A stretch of DNA of 16,464 bases from an uncultured Oscillospiraceae bacterium (GTDB taxonomy: Bacteria > Bacillota > Clostridia > Oscillospirales > Oscillospiraceae), in the NCBI GenBank assembly GCA_944385195.1, contig CALWWH010000211.1:1-16464 (forward strand). The letters run 5' to 3'. Of the stretch, positions 1-5,632 are shown piece after piece (the stretch's first letter is position 1; each line of letters opens with the position of its first letter). The notes under the pieces are model-generated. The model was not told where the DNA came from. It saw only the letters and a program-made list of their open reading frames with translations, and made no database searches. A program made the translations under genes and the position numbers.

Positions 1-34
1 AAAACCCCGGAAACCGCGTAGTTCCGGGGTTTTT
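1..34 (-). terminator. Intrinsic terminator of the rplM-rpsI operon
   Basis: A perfect 12-bp inverted repeat (1-12 with 22-33) encloses a 9-nt loop. It lies 18 nt beyond the rpsI stop codon. Read on the minus strand, the GC-rich core CCCCGG/CCGGGG is followed by a T run that continues to the window edge. The A/T flanks are symmetrical, so it could also terminate transcription arriving from the other side. Confidence 0.85.
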
Positions 35-52
35 GACCACTTTTGATAAAGT

Positions 53-460
53 TTAGCGCTTGCTGAACTGCGGAGCGCGACGGGCAGCCTTGAGGCCGTA
101 TTTCTTACGCTCTTTCATTCTCGGGTCGCGGGTCAGGAAGCCAGCGGCCTTCAAAGTAGGCTTATACTCAGTCTCGTTGACCTTCAGCAGGGCACGAGCG
201 ATGCCATGACGGATGGCACCGGCCTGACCGGTGACGCCGCCGCCGGCGACGGTGCAGACAACGTCAACCTTGCCCAGCAGGCCGGTAGCGTTGAGGGGCT
301 GACGGACGATCAGCTTCAGGGTATCAAGGCCAAAGTAATCGTCGATGTCTCGGCCGTTAATGGTGATAGAACCGGTGCCGCCCTCATAGACGCGCACACG
401 GGCGGTGGAGGACTTACGACGGCCAGTGCCGTACTGATAGGGTCTTTTGCTCTCGTACAT
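53..460 (-). CDS. rpsI: 30S ribosomal protein S9
   Basis: Small-subunit ribosomal protein uS9, 135 aa, a normal full length. The N-terminal part carries the family signature YGTGRRKSSTARV (about residues 10-22). The middle has the glycine-rich GGGVTGQAGAIRHGIARAL segment, and the basic C-terminus ends in QFSKR, the tail that reaches the P-site tRNA in the ribosome. A GGAGGTAA-like ribosome binding site precedes the ATG. The gene lies 16 nt downstream of rplM, the usual bacterial L13-S9 pairing, and is cotranscribed with it. An intrinsic terminator follows directly. Nothing is unusual about the protein; identification is by direct recognition of its conserved sequence. Confidence 0.98.
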   Translation of the reverse strand: MYESKRPYQYGTGRRKSSTARVRVYEGGTGSITINGRDIDDYFGLDTLKLIVRQPLNATGLLGKVDVVCTVAGGGVTGQAGAIRHGIARALLKVNETEYKPTLKAAGFLTRDPRMKERKKYGLKAARRAPQFSKR

Positions 461-476
461 ATTGTGTTACCTCCCT

Positions 477-908
477 TTAACCCTGGGTCCAAGCTTCAGG
501 CTTCTGAGCAGCATGGGGATGCTCAGCGCCGGCATAGATTTTCAGGCGGCGGACAGCGTTGCGGCCGAGGGAATTCTTCGGCAGCATGCCCTTGACAGCC
601 AGCTCAAAGGCCAGCTCGGGACGCTCACTCATGAGATCCTTATACTTGGTTTCCTTCAGGTGACCGATCCAGCCGGTGTGACGCTGATACTTCTTCTGCT
701 CCAGCTTCTTGCCGGTCAGAACTGCTTCCTTGGCGTTGATGACGATGACGAAATCGCCGCAGTCAACGTTGGGGGTGAAATCGACCTTGTGCTTGCCACG
801 CAGCAGGTTGGCAACCTCGACGGCGGTACGGCCCATAGGCTTGCCGGCGGCGTCGATCACATACCACTTGCGCTGCACGGTCTCGTTCTTAGCGAGCGTG
901 GTGGACAT
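477..908 (-). CDS. rplM: 50S ribosomal protein L13
   Basis: Large-subunit ribosomal protein uL13, 143 aa from the chosen start, matching the usual length of about 142-148 aa. Recognisable segments are RKWYVIDAAGKPMGRTA near the N-terminus, the GDFVIVINA core, KKYQRHTGWIGHLK, and the C-terminal GMLPKNSLGRNAVRRLKIYAG. The reading frame stays open upstream to 1016, but those extra 36 codons do not resemble L13. The ATG at 908 has a purine-rich AAGGAAG ribosome binding site about 8 nt ahead, so 908 is the start. It is the first gene of the rplM-rpsI operon, with a consensus promoter at 1033-1061 and a leader of roughly 118 nt containing a strong hairpin. Confidence 0.97.
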   Translation of the reverse strand: MSTTLAKNETVQRKWYVIDAAGKPMGRTAVEVANLLRGKHKVDFTPNVDCGDFVIVINAKEAVLTGKKLEQKKYQRHTGWIGHLKETKYKDLMSERPELAFELAVKGMLPKNSLGRNAVRRLKIYAGAEHPHAAQKPEAWTQG

Positions 909-930
909 AATAGAACTCTTCCTTTCTGGC

Positions 931-955
931 TGAAAAAGTGCGCTGCACTTTTTCA
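931..955 (-). promoter_or_regulatory. Hairpin in the rplM leader, candidate L13 autoregulatory element
   Basis: A perfect 11-bp inverted repeat (931-941 with 945-955, 3-nt loop) sits in the rplM 5' untranslated region, its 3' end about 10 nt before the ribosome binding site. Firmicutes are known to have an L13 leader, in which L13 is thought to repress its own mRNA. This hairpin is in the right place for that, but I could not match it to the published consensus. There is no U-tract after it on the minus strand, so it is not a terminator. Confidence 0.55.
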
Positions 956-962
956 ATATCTT

Positions 963-991
963 TTGACAAAGCCCCACAGAACAGGTACAAT
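963..991 (+). promoter_or_regulatory. Consensus sigma-70 type promoter reading toward ttcA
   Basis: TTGACA (963-968), a 17-bp spacer and TACAAT (986-991), predicting transcription from about 998. It is the best promoter match between rplM and ttcA on the plus strand and would give a 5' untranslated region of about 180 nt. It lies inside the rplM leader and faces the rplM promoter. Confidence 0.65.
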
Positions 992-1032
992 AGACGTACA
1001 CAAATTCCGGCGGCATTTTTCACGCGTGATAC

Positions 1033-1061
1033 TTTATACCATAGAGAAATCCGAATGTCAA
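1033..1061 (-). promoter_or_regulatory. Promoter of the rplM-rpsI operon
   Basis: On the minus strand TTGACA (1061-1056), a 17-bp spacer and TATAAA (1038-1033). Initiation is predicted near 1026, giving a leader of about 118 nt before the rplM start codon. The near-consensus boxes and exact spacing suit a ribosomal protein operon. Confidence 0.8.
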
Positions 1062-1100
1062 CAGCTATTTTGAATATTTTTATTTACCTTCGGAAGAACT

Positions 1101-1140
1101 CACGATATCTCTTGATATCTCTCGAATACTCCTGATTTCT
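1101..1140. repeat. Four degenerate 10-bp tandem repeats
   Basis: Four consecutive 10-bp units: CACGATATCT, CTTGATATCT, CTCGAATACT and CCTGATTTCT. The period matches one DNA helical turn. They lie between the divergently oriented rplM and ttcA genes, about 75-115 bp upstream of the predicted rplM start point and inside the ttcA untranslated region. They could be phased protein-binding sites or simply repetitive leader sequence; function is unknown. Confidence 0.5.
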
Positions 1141-1180
1141 CGCGAGGCAATTTCACTTTTTATGTTGGAGGAATGACCCG

Positions 1181-1921
1181 ATGCAGCGACTTATGGGCCT
1201 TACACGGCGTTGTGCGGAGGACTATCACATGATCCAGCCCGGCGACCGCATCGCCGTAGGCGTCAGCGGCGGCAAAGATTCGCTGGTGCTGCTGATCCTG
1301 ATGGCCGGACTGCGGCAATACTGGCCCGGTGGCTTTACGCTGGAGGCCTTCACCGTGGATATGGGCCTTGGGATGGACTTCTCTCCAGTGGACAAGTTCT
1401 GCCAGAAGCTGAACGTGCCCTTTACCCTGGTGCCCACCCAGATCGGTCCGATCATTTTTGAGCACCGCAAAGAAAAGAACCCCTGCTCCATGTGCGCCAA
1501 ATTGCGCAGGGGAGCGCTGCATCAGGCAATCCTGGAACGTGGCATCCACAAGATTGCACTGGGCCACCACCACGACGACGCGGTGGAGACGTTTCTGATG
1601 AGCCTGCTCTACGAGGGCCGTCTGAGCTGCTTTCAGCCGGTGACAAACCTGGACCGCACGGGGATTGTGCAGATCCGTCCGATGCTCTACATCAGCGAGC
1701 TGACCGTGGCGCACTTTGCCCGGCGGATGGAGCTGCCGGTTGTCCACAACGTCTGTCCTGCCGATAAAAACACCAAACGGGAGGAGATCAAGCAGCTGAT
1801 CAAGACACTGAATGTGGACTATCCTGGGGTCAAGGACCGTATTTTTGGCGCCATGCAGCGCCTGCCTCTGCCCGAGTGGGGCCCCAGCCATCCCGGACGC
1901 CATCGAGAGAGGGATCATTGA
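1181..1921 (+). CDS. ttcA: TtcA-family tRNA 2-thiocytidine biosynthesis protein
   Basis: Predicted cytoplasmic tRNA-thiolating enzyme, 246 aa, of the PP-loop ATPase superfamily. TtcA activates cytidine 32 of certain tRNAs with ATP and replaces the oxygen with sulfur, using an iron-sulfur cluster. The PP-loop SGGKDS is at residues 29-34. The cysteine pair CSMC is at 102-105 and a third cysteine at 192, the three positions expected to hold the cluster. GHHHDD (128-133) is the second conserved block of the family. GGAGG at 1167-1171 is spaced 9 nt from the ATG. A promoter at 963-991 probably drives it, and the esterase gene follows 38 nt downstream. Clostridial members of this family are often only broadly annotated, so the exact tRNA target is inferred. 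Confidence 0.85.
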   Translation: MQRLMGLTRRCAEDYHMIQPGDRIAVGVSGGKDSLVLLILMAGLRQYWPGGFTLEAFTVDMGLGMDFSPVDKFCQKLNVPFTLVPTQIGPIIFEHRKEKNPCSMCAKLRRGALHQAILERGIHKIALGHHHDDAVETFLMSLLYEGRLSCFQPVTNLDRTGIVQIRPMLYISELTVAHFARRMELPVVHNVCPADKNTKREEIKQLIKTLNVDYPGVKDRIFGAMQRLPLPEWGPSHPGRHRERDH

Positions 1922-1959
1922 GGTATCATTTATATTGTGTACAAGGAGGAATAAACTAC

Positions 1960-2892
1960 ATGATCTGCAAAAGCATTCAGCTTTACGCTGATAAGCCCGA
2001 GGTGACGCTCTCTACTTTCCTGTGGGAACCCAGCACAGAACTCTACGCCGGACCGCGTCCTGCGATTCTGGTCTGCCCGGGCGGTGCGTATCTCAACTGC
2101 TCAGACCGCGAGGCCGACCCCATCGCGCTGCGCTTTGCCGCTATGGGGTATCACGCGTTTGTTCTGCGCTACAGCACCTATTTCGGCAAAGCGGGCTTTC
2201 CGGCGCCCGGCTGCAGCGACTTTACGCCCAACACAGACTCCCAATACCCCGGTCCGCTGCGTGATCTGGGCAAGGCCTTCCTGACCATCCGAGACCACGC
2301 GCAAGAGTGGAACGTAGACATAGACCGCGTGGCAGTCTGCGGCTTCTCCGCCGGGGCGCATAACAGCGCCATGTACGGCGCCTATTGGAATGCGCCGGTG
2401 CTCACGGAGCACTTTGGCCGCCCGGCAGAAGACTTTAGGCCTGCTGCCTGCATCCTGAGCTATCCCCTGACCGACTATACCATTCTGGAATCCAGTCTGT
2501 CCCCTATGGCAAAGATGCTCTTCCGGATGTCCAATACGGCCTACTTTGGCGCAGAGCATCCGACGCAGGAGCAGCAGCTCACCGCCTCTCCGGCCCTGCT
2601 GGTGGGACCCCAGACCCCTCCAACCTTTATTTGGCACACCGCCGGGGATAACCTCGTGCCTGTTAGCCAGAGTACCAGCATGATTGCCAATTTAGCGGCC
2701 CAAAAGGTGCCCTTTGAGGCGCATATCTTCGAAGATGGCCCCCACGGCTTAGCCGCCTCTGACCAGGCCTCTGCCGGTGATCTGAGCCAGATCGATTTCC
2801 GCGCCGCCGAGTGGCTCTCCTTGGCGCAGTCCTGGCTGCAAAAACGCTTCGCCCTGGAAATTCCTGAGCCAAATTCCCTCCCGGGCATGTGA
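1960..2892 (+). CDS. Alpha/beta-hydrolase fold esterase, acetyl-xylan esterase-like
   Basis: Predicted cytoplasmic serine esterase of 310 aa with no signal peptide. The oxyanion-hole segment CPGGAY is at residues 39-44. The nucleophile elbow GFSAG has Ser130, and the likely triad partners are Asp230 in TAGDNLVP and His262 in DGPHGL. This architecture fits the BD-FAE/Aes-like hydrolases that remove acetyl or similar acyl groups from sugars; the natural substrate cannot be read from sequence. The frame is open upstream to 1876 inside ttcA, but AAGGAGG at 1944-1950 is 9 nt before the ATG at 1960, which fixes the start. It is probably cotranscribed with ttcA and is followed by a terminator. Confidence 0.88.
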   Translation: MICKSIQLYADKPEVTLSTFLWEPSTELYAGPRPAILVCPGGAYLNCSDREADPIALRFAAMGYHAFVLRYSTYFGKAGFPAPGCSDFTPNTDSQYPGPLRDLGKAFLTIRDHAQEWNVDIDRVAVCGFSAGAHNSAMYGAYWNAPVLTEHFGRPAEDFRPAACILSYPLTDYTILESSLSPMAKMLFRMSNTAYFGAEHPTQEQQLTASPALLVGPQTPPTFIWHTAGDNLVPVSQSTSMIANLAAQKVPFEAHIFEDGPHGLAASDQASAGDLSQIDFRAAEWLSLAQSWLQKRFALEIPEPNSLPGM

Positions 2893-2897
2893 TCTGT

Positions 2898-2929
2898 AAT
2901 GGTCCGCTGCCATGGCAGCGGACCATTTT
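2898..2929 (+). terminator. Intrinsic terminator after the esterase gene
   Basis: A perfect 14-bp inverted repeat (2898-2911 with 2914-2927) begins 6 nt after the esterase stop and ends in a short TTTT tract. The centre is palindromic, so the real loop will be about 4 nt. The short T tract makes termination plausible but perhaps incomplete. Confidence 0.7.
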
Positions 2930-3005
2930 ACAATACATTTGTCTTTGTCGTAGAAACAAGCAAAGTGTCGGCCCATATCCGTGAATATTTTGTGAATGAT
3001 GTCGG

Positions 3006-3034
3006 TTGACAGCCAGAAAGAAATCCGGTATGAT
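3006..3034 (+). promoter_or_regulatory. Promoter of the liv operon leader
   Basis: TTGACA (3006-3011), a 17-bp spacer and TATGAT (3029-3034), predicting a start near 3041. No comparably good promoter is seen between 3225 and the livJ start codon, so the importer genes probably depend on transcripts that begin here and read through the terminator at 3245-3280. Confidence 0.85.
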
Positions 3035-3075
3035 AATGACACTTTATTAGGCAGCAGCGAAAGGAGGAGCCACCC

Positions 3076-3225
3076 GTGAAGAAGTCGTTTGATATGTCTT
3101 CTTATACGATGCCTGAGTGTACTGACACGCAGGCCGATTTCATGTGCGCTCTGACCGATGCTGCTGTTGCAGTGTCGGTCTTTGTCATTATGGGCAGGCG
3201 AATTCGCTGCCTTTCTTTGGCATAG
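3076..3225 (+). CDS. Putative 49-codon leader peptide of the liv operon
   Basis: A short ORF starting with GTG, preceded by AAGGAGG (3061-3067) at an ideal 8-nt spacing. This is one of the strongest ribosome binding sites in the window. The 49-residue product resembles no protein family I know. Codons 31-38 read V-A-V-S-V-F-V-I, and codons 31-48 contain four Val, two Ile and two Leu, the substrates of the downstream Liv importer. The stop codon (3223-3225) lies 4 nt before the antiterminator arm, so a terminating ribosome would cover that arm while one stalled at the Val/Ile codons would not. This is the layout of a classic attenuation leader. It could instead be a functional small protein, but the competing RNA structures favour a regulatory role. 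Confidence 0.65.
   Translation: MKKSFDMSSYTMPECTDTQADFMCALTDAAVAVSVFVIMGRRIRCLSLA
3153..3180 (+). promoter_or_regulatory. Leader RNA hairpin over the valine codons
   Basis: A 12-bp stem (3153-3164 with 3169-3180, two G-U pairs) with a TGTT loop. It spans codons 26-35 of the leader ORF, including the first Val codons. It could act as the pause hairpin that lets a ribosome catch up with RNA polymerase. Confidence 0.5.
3193..3211 (+). promoter_or_regulatory. Second leader RNA hairpin
   Basis: GGCAG (3193-3197) pairs with CTGCC (3207-3211), with an inner CG-AATT-CG and one bulged G. It covers codons 40-46 of the leader ORF, between the Val/Ile codons and the stop. Confidence 0.4.
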
Positions 3226-3229
3226 ACAC

Positions 3230-3253
3230 GCCGTTTTTGGATGCAAAGGCGGC
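3230..3253 (+). promoter_or_regulatory. Predicted antiterminator hairpin of the liv operon
   Basis: GCCGTTTTT (3230-3238) can pair with AAAGGCGGC (3245-3253) through nine consecutive pairs, two of them G-U, around a 6-nt loop. The 3' arm is the same segment used as the 5' arm of the terminator, so the two structures exclude each other. The terminator is the more stable of the two, as expected if the antiterminator forms only when the ribosome is held upstream. Confidence 0.6.
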
Positions 3254-3280
3254 TGTGGAACGTTCCATAGCCGCCTTTTT
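3245..3280 (+). terminator. Intrinsic terminator (attenuator) ahead of livJ
   Basis: A 16-bp stem with one G-U pair (3245-3260 with 3263-3278), GC-rich at the base and followed by a run of five T (3276-3280). It stands 20 nt after the leader ORF stop and 50 nt before livJ. The AAAGGCGGC arm is shared with the antiterminator. Confidence 0.85.
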
Positions 3281-3330
3281 GTATCACAGATGCCCATCGG
3301 CGTCTGAGTATATATCAAAGGAGAATTCCC

Positions 3331-4605
3331 ATGAAAAAAGCATTTGCCCTTTTGTTGGCAGTTGCGACCCTGCTGTGCTGCCTGGCTGGCTGCGCTAGCG
3401 ATCCGGCAACCGATACCCCCGCAACTTCCGACACCCCCGATACCCCCGCAACTTCCGACACCAACGATACCCCTGCAACTTCTGACACCAATGGCTCCAA
3501 CAACACCTTCGTGATTGGCGGTACCGGTCCTCTGACCGGCGGCGCTGCGATCTACGGCAATGCCGCTATGCACGGCGCCGAGATCGCTGTGGAAGAGATC
3601 AACGCTCTGGGCGGCATCCAGTTCAAGCTGATGTACGAAGACGATGCCCACGACGCTGAGAAGGCTGTCAACGCTTACAACACGCTCAAGGACAACGGCA
3701 TGCAGATCTTCCTGGGTTCCGTTACCTCCGCTCCCGGTGTTGCCACCTCTGCTGAGGCCTACGCTGACCGTTACTTCTACCTGACCCCGTCCGCTTCCTC
3801 CACTGATGTGTTGGGCGGCGTCGCCAACCCCCTGACCGGCACCGTCGACATCGCCCGTAAGGACAACATCTTCCAGATGTGCTTCATGGACCCCAACCAG
3901 GGCGATGCCTCTGCACAGTACATCAAGGACAACAACCTGGGCACCAAGATCGCTGTCATCTATAAGAACGACGACGTCTACTCCACCGGCCTGTACAACA
4001 GCTTCAAGAATAAAGCCGACGCTCTGGGTCTGGAAATTGTCTCCACCACGACCTTCACCACCGACAGCCAGACGGACTTCTCCGTCCAGATCAATGATGC
4101 CAAGGACAACGGCGCGGATCTGGTCTTCCTGCCCATGTACTATGACGCGGCTTCCCTGATCCTGACCCAGGCCAACGCGATCGGCTACGCGCCCAAGTTC
4201 TTCGGCGTCGACGGCATGGACGGCATCCTGACCGTCGAGGGCTTCGACACCTCCCTGGCTGAGGGCGTCATGCTGCTGACTCCGTTCAATGCTGACTCCA
4301 CCGACCCCGCCGCCCAGAGCTTCGTCCAGAAGTACCAGGAGCGTTACGGCGACATTCCCAACCAGTTTGCCGCTGACAACTATGACTGCATCTACGCCAT
4401 CTACGAGGCTCTGACCAAGGCCGGCGCCACCGCTGACATGGATCATGCCACCCTGTGCGATCTGCTGATCCAGCAGTTTACCTCCCCCGACTTCACCTTC
4501 TCCGGTCTGACCGGCGAGAACATGACCTGGAACACAGACGGTTTCGTCTCCAAGTCTCCGAAGGGCATGGTTATCCAGAACGGCGCTTACGTCGGTATGG
4601 ACTAA
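3331..4605 (+). CDS. livJ: Branched-chain amino acid ABC transporter substrate-binding lipoprotein
   Basis: Extracellular binding protein of a Liv-type importer, 424 aa (periplasmic-binding-protein-like I fold, LivJ/LivK type). The signal peptide ends in the lipobox LAGC with Cys21 as the predicted lipid-modified residue, anchoring the protein to the outer face of the membrane. A Thr/Asp/Pro linker built from three DTPATSDT(P/N) repeats (about residues 28-54) follows. The ligand-binding domain begins at about residue 59 with FVIGGTGPLTGGAAIYG, typical of the family. AAAGGAG lies 6 nt before the ATG. It is the first structural gene of the operon, separated from the permease genes by a hairpin. 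Leu/Ile/Val is the usual ligand, but relatives bind amides, urea or other amino acids, so specificity is an inference. Confidence 0.92.
   Translation: MKKAFALLLAVATLLCCLAGCASDPATDTPATSDTPDTPATSDTNDTPATSDTNGSNNTFVIGGTGPLTGGAAIYGNAAMHGAEIAVEEINALGGIQFKLMYEDDAHDAEKAVNAYNTLKDNGMQIFLGSVTSAPGVATSAEAYADRYFYLTPSASSTDVLGGVANPLTGTVDIARKDNIFQMCFMDPNQGDASAQYIKDNNLGTKIAVIYKNDDVYSTGLYNSFKNKADALGLEIVSTTTFTTDSQTDFSVQINDAKDNGADLVFLPMYYDAASLILTQANAIGYAPKFFGVDGMDGILTVEGFDTSLAEGVMLLTPFNADSTDPAAQSFVQKYQERYGDIPNQFAADNYDCIYAIYEALTKAGATADMDHATLCDLLIQQFTSPDFTFSGLTGENMTWNTDGFVSKSPKGMVIQNGAYVGMD
3412..3492 (+). repeat. Three 27-bp tandem repeats in the livJ linker
   Basis: Three head-to-tail 27-bp units (3412-3438, 3439-3465, 3466-3492) differ at only a few positions and encode the DTPATSDT(P/N) linker between the lipid anchor and the binding domain. 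Such repeats can gain or lose units by slippage without shifting the frame. Confidence 0.85.
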
Positions 4606-4640
4606 TTCAAACACTGACCTCGCAACCAAAACCAATGCAC

Positions 4641-4673
4641 GCGGGGCTGTCGACGCATATCGGCAGCCCCCGC
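4641..4673 (+). promoter_or_regulatory. Intercistronic hairpin between livJ and livH
   Basis: GCGGGGCTG (4641-4649) pairs with CAGCCCCCGC (4664-4673) with one bulged C. There is no proper T tract after it, so it is more likely to protect the 3' end of the livJ message or act as a weak terminator. Either role would give more binding protein than permease, a common arrangement in ABC importer operons. Confidence 0.55.
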
Positions 4674-4728
4674 TTGCTTATATCCAGCCTTCCGTTGTTT
4701 CCCCGAGATTGAAATCGAGGTGTTTTCT

Positions 4729-5622
4729 TTGCTGACTTTCCTCAACCACCTGATCAGCGGTATCAGCCTGGGCAGTGTCTACGCGATCATCGCCCTGGGC
4801 TACACCATGGTCTACGGCATCGCAAAAATGCTGAACTTCGCCCATGGCGACGTCATCATGGTCGGTGCATACGTCTGCTTTTTTATGGTCTCCTCCTTCG
4901 GTCTGCATCCGATCATTGGCATCCTGCTGGCCATGGTAGTCTGCACCCTGCTGGGCATTGTCATCGAACGCCTTGCCTATAAGCCCCTGCGTCAGGCGCC
5001 TTCTCTGGCTGTCCTGATCACCGCTATCGGCATGAGCTACTTCCTTCAGAACGCTGCGCAGCTGCTGTGGACCTCCAACTATAAAATGTTCCCCGCCTTC
5101 TTCACCTTTGGAGGCAAGAATGGCGTCTCCTTTTTTGACGGCAGGCTGAACCTCTCCTGGACGACCATCGTAACCATCCTGGCCTGCCTGGTGATCATGG
5201 TCGTGCTGACCCTGTTTACCGACAAGACCAAGCTGGGCAAGGCCATGCGCGCCTGCTCTGAGGACAAGGGCGCGGCGCAGCTCATGGGCATCAATGTCAA
5301 CACAACCATCTCCGTGACGTTTGCCATCGGGTCTGCTCTGGCAGCTGTGGCCGGCGTGCTGCTCTGCTCTGCCTATCCCACACTGATGCCCACCACTGGT
5401 TCCATGCCGGGCATCAAGGCTTTCACTGCGGCCGTTTTCGGTGGCATCGGCTCCATCCCCGGCGCGCTGCTGGGGGGAATTCTCCTGGGCATCATCGAGA
5501 TCTTTGCCAAGGCGTACATCTCCACTCAGGTCTCCGACGCCATCGTCTTCGCTGTGCTGATCATCGTTCTGCTGGTCAAGCCCACCGGCCTGCTGGGCAA
5601 GCAGATCCGCGAGAAAGTCTGA
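4729..5622 (+). CDS. livH: Branched-chain amino acid ABC transporter permease LivH
   Basis: Integral membrane subunit of the Liv importer, 297 aa from the chosen start and strongly hydrophobic. The N-terminus contains the family block LGYTMVYGIAKMLNFAHGD (about residues 23-41). The cytoplasmic loop CSEDKGAAQLMGINV near residue 175-190 is the EAA-type coupling segment that contacts the ATPases. I chose the TTG at 4729 because GAGGTG at 4716-4721 sits 7 nt ahead, and livM uses the same GAGGTG signal. A GTG at 4720, adding three residues, is possible but has no good ribosome binding site. The stop lies 10 nt before the livM start. Confidence 0.92.
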   Translation: MLTFLNHLISGISLGSVYAIIALGYTMVYGIAKMLNFAHGDVIMVGAYVCFFMVSSFGLHPIIGILLAMVVCTLLGIVIERLAYKPLRQAPSLAVLITAIGMSYFLQNAAQLLWTSNYKMFPAFFTFGGKNGVSFFDGRLNLSWTTIVTILACLVIMVVLTLFTDKTKLGKAMRACSEDKGAAQLMGINVNTTISVTFAIGSALAAVAGVLLCSAYPTLMPTTGSMPGIKAFTAAVFGGIGSIPGALLGGILLGIIEIFAKAYISTQVSDAIVFAVLIIVLLVKPTGLLGKQIREKV

Positions 5623-5632
5623 GGTGCCTGTG

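Noticed and set aside
3041..3330. A T-box riboswitch ahead of livJ
   Set aside because: No T-box consensus (AGGGTGGNACCGCG-like) or specifier-loop structure is seen; the translated leader ORF and overlapping hairpins fit attenuation better.
2749..4635. A 628-codon open frame on the minus strand opposite livJ and the esterase 3' end
   Set aside because: It is antisense to well-identified genes, has no recognisable domains, runs through two terminators and a promoter, and is explained by codon bias of the GC-rich genes on the other strand.
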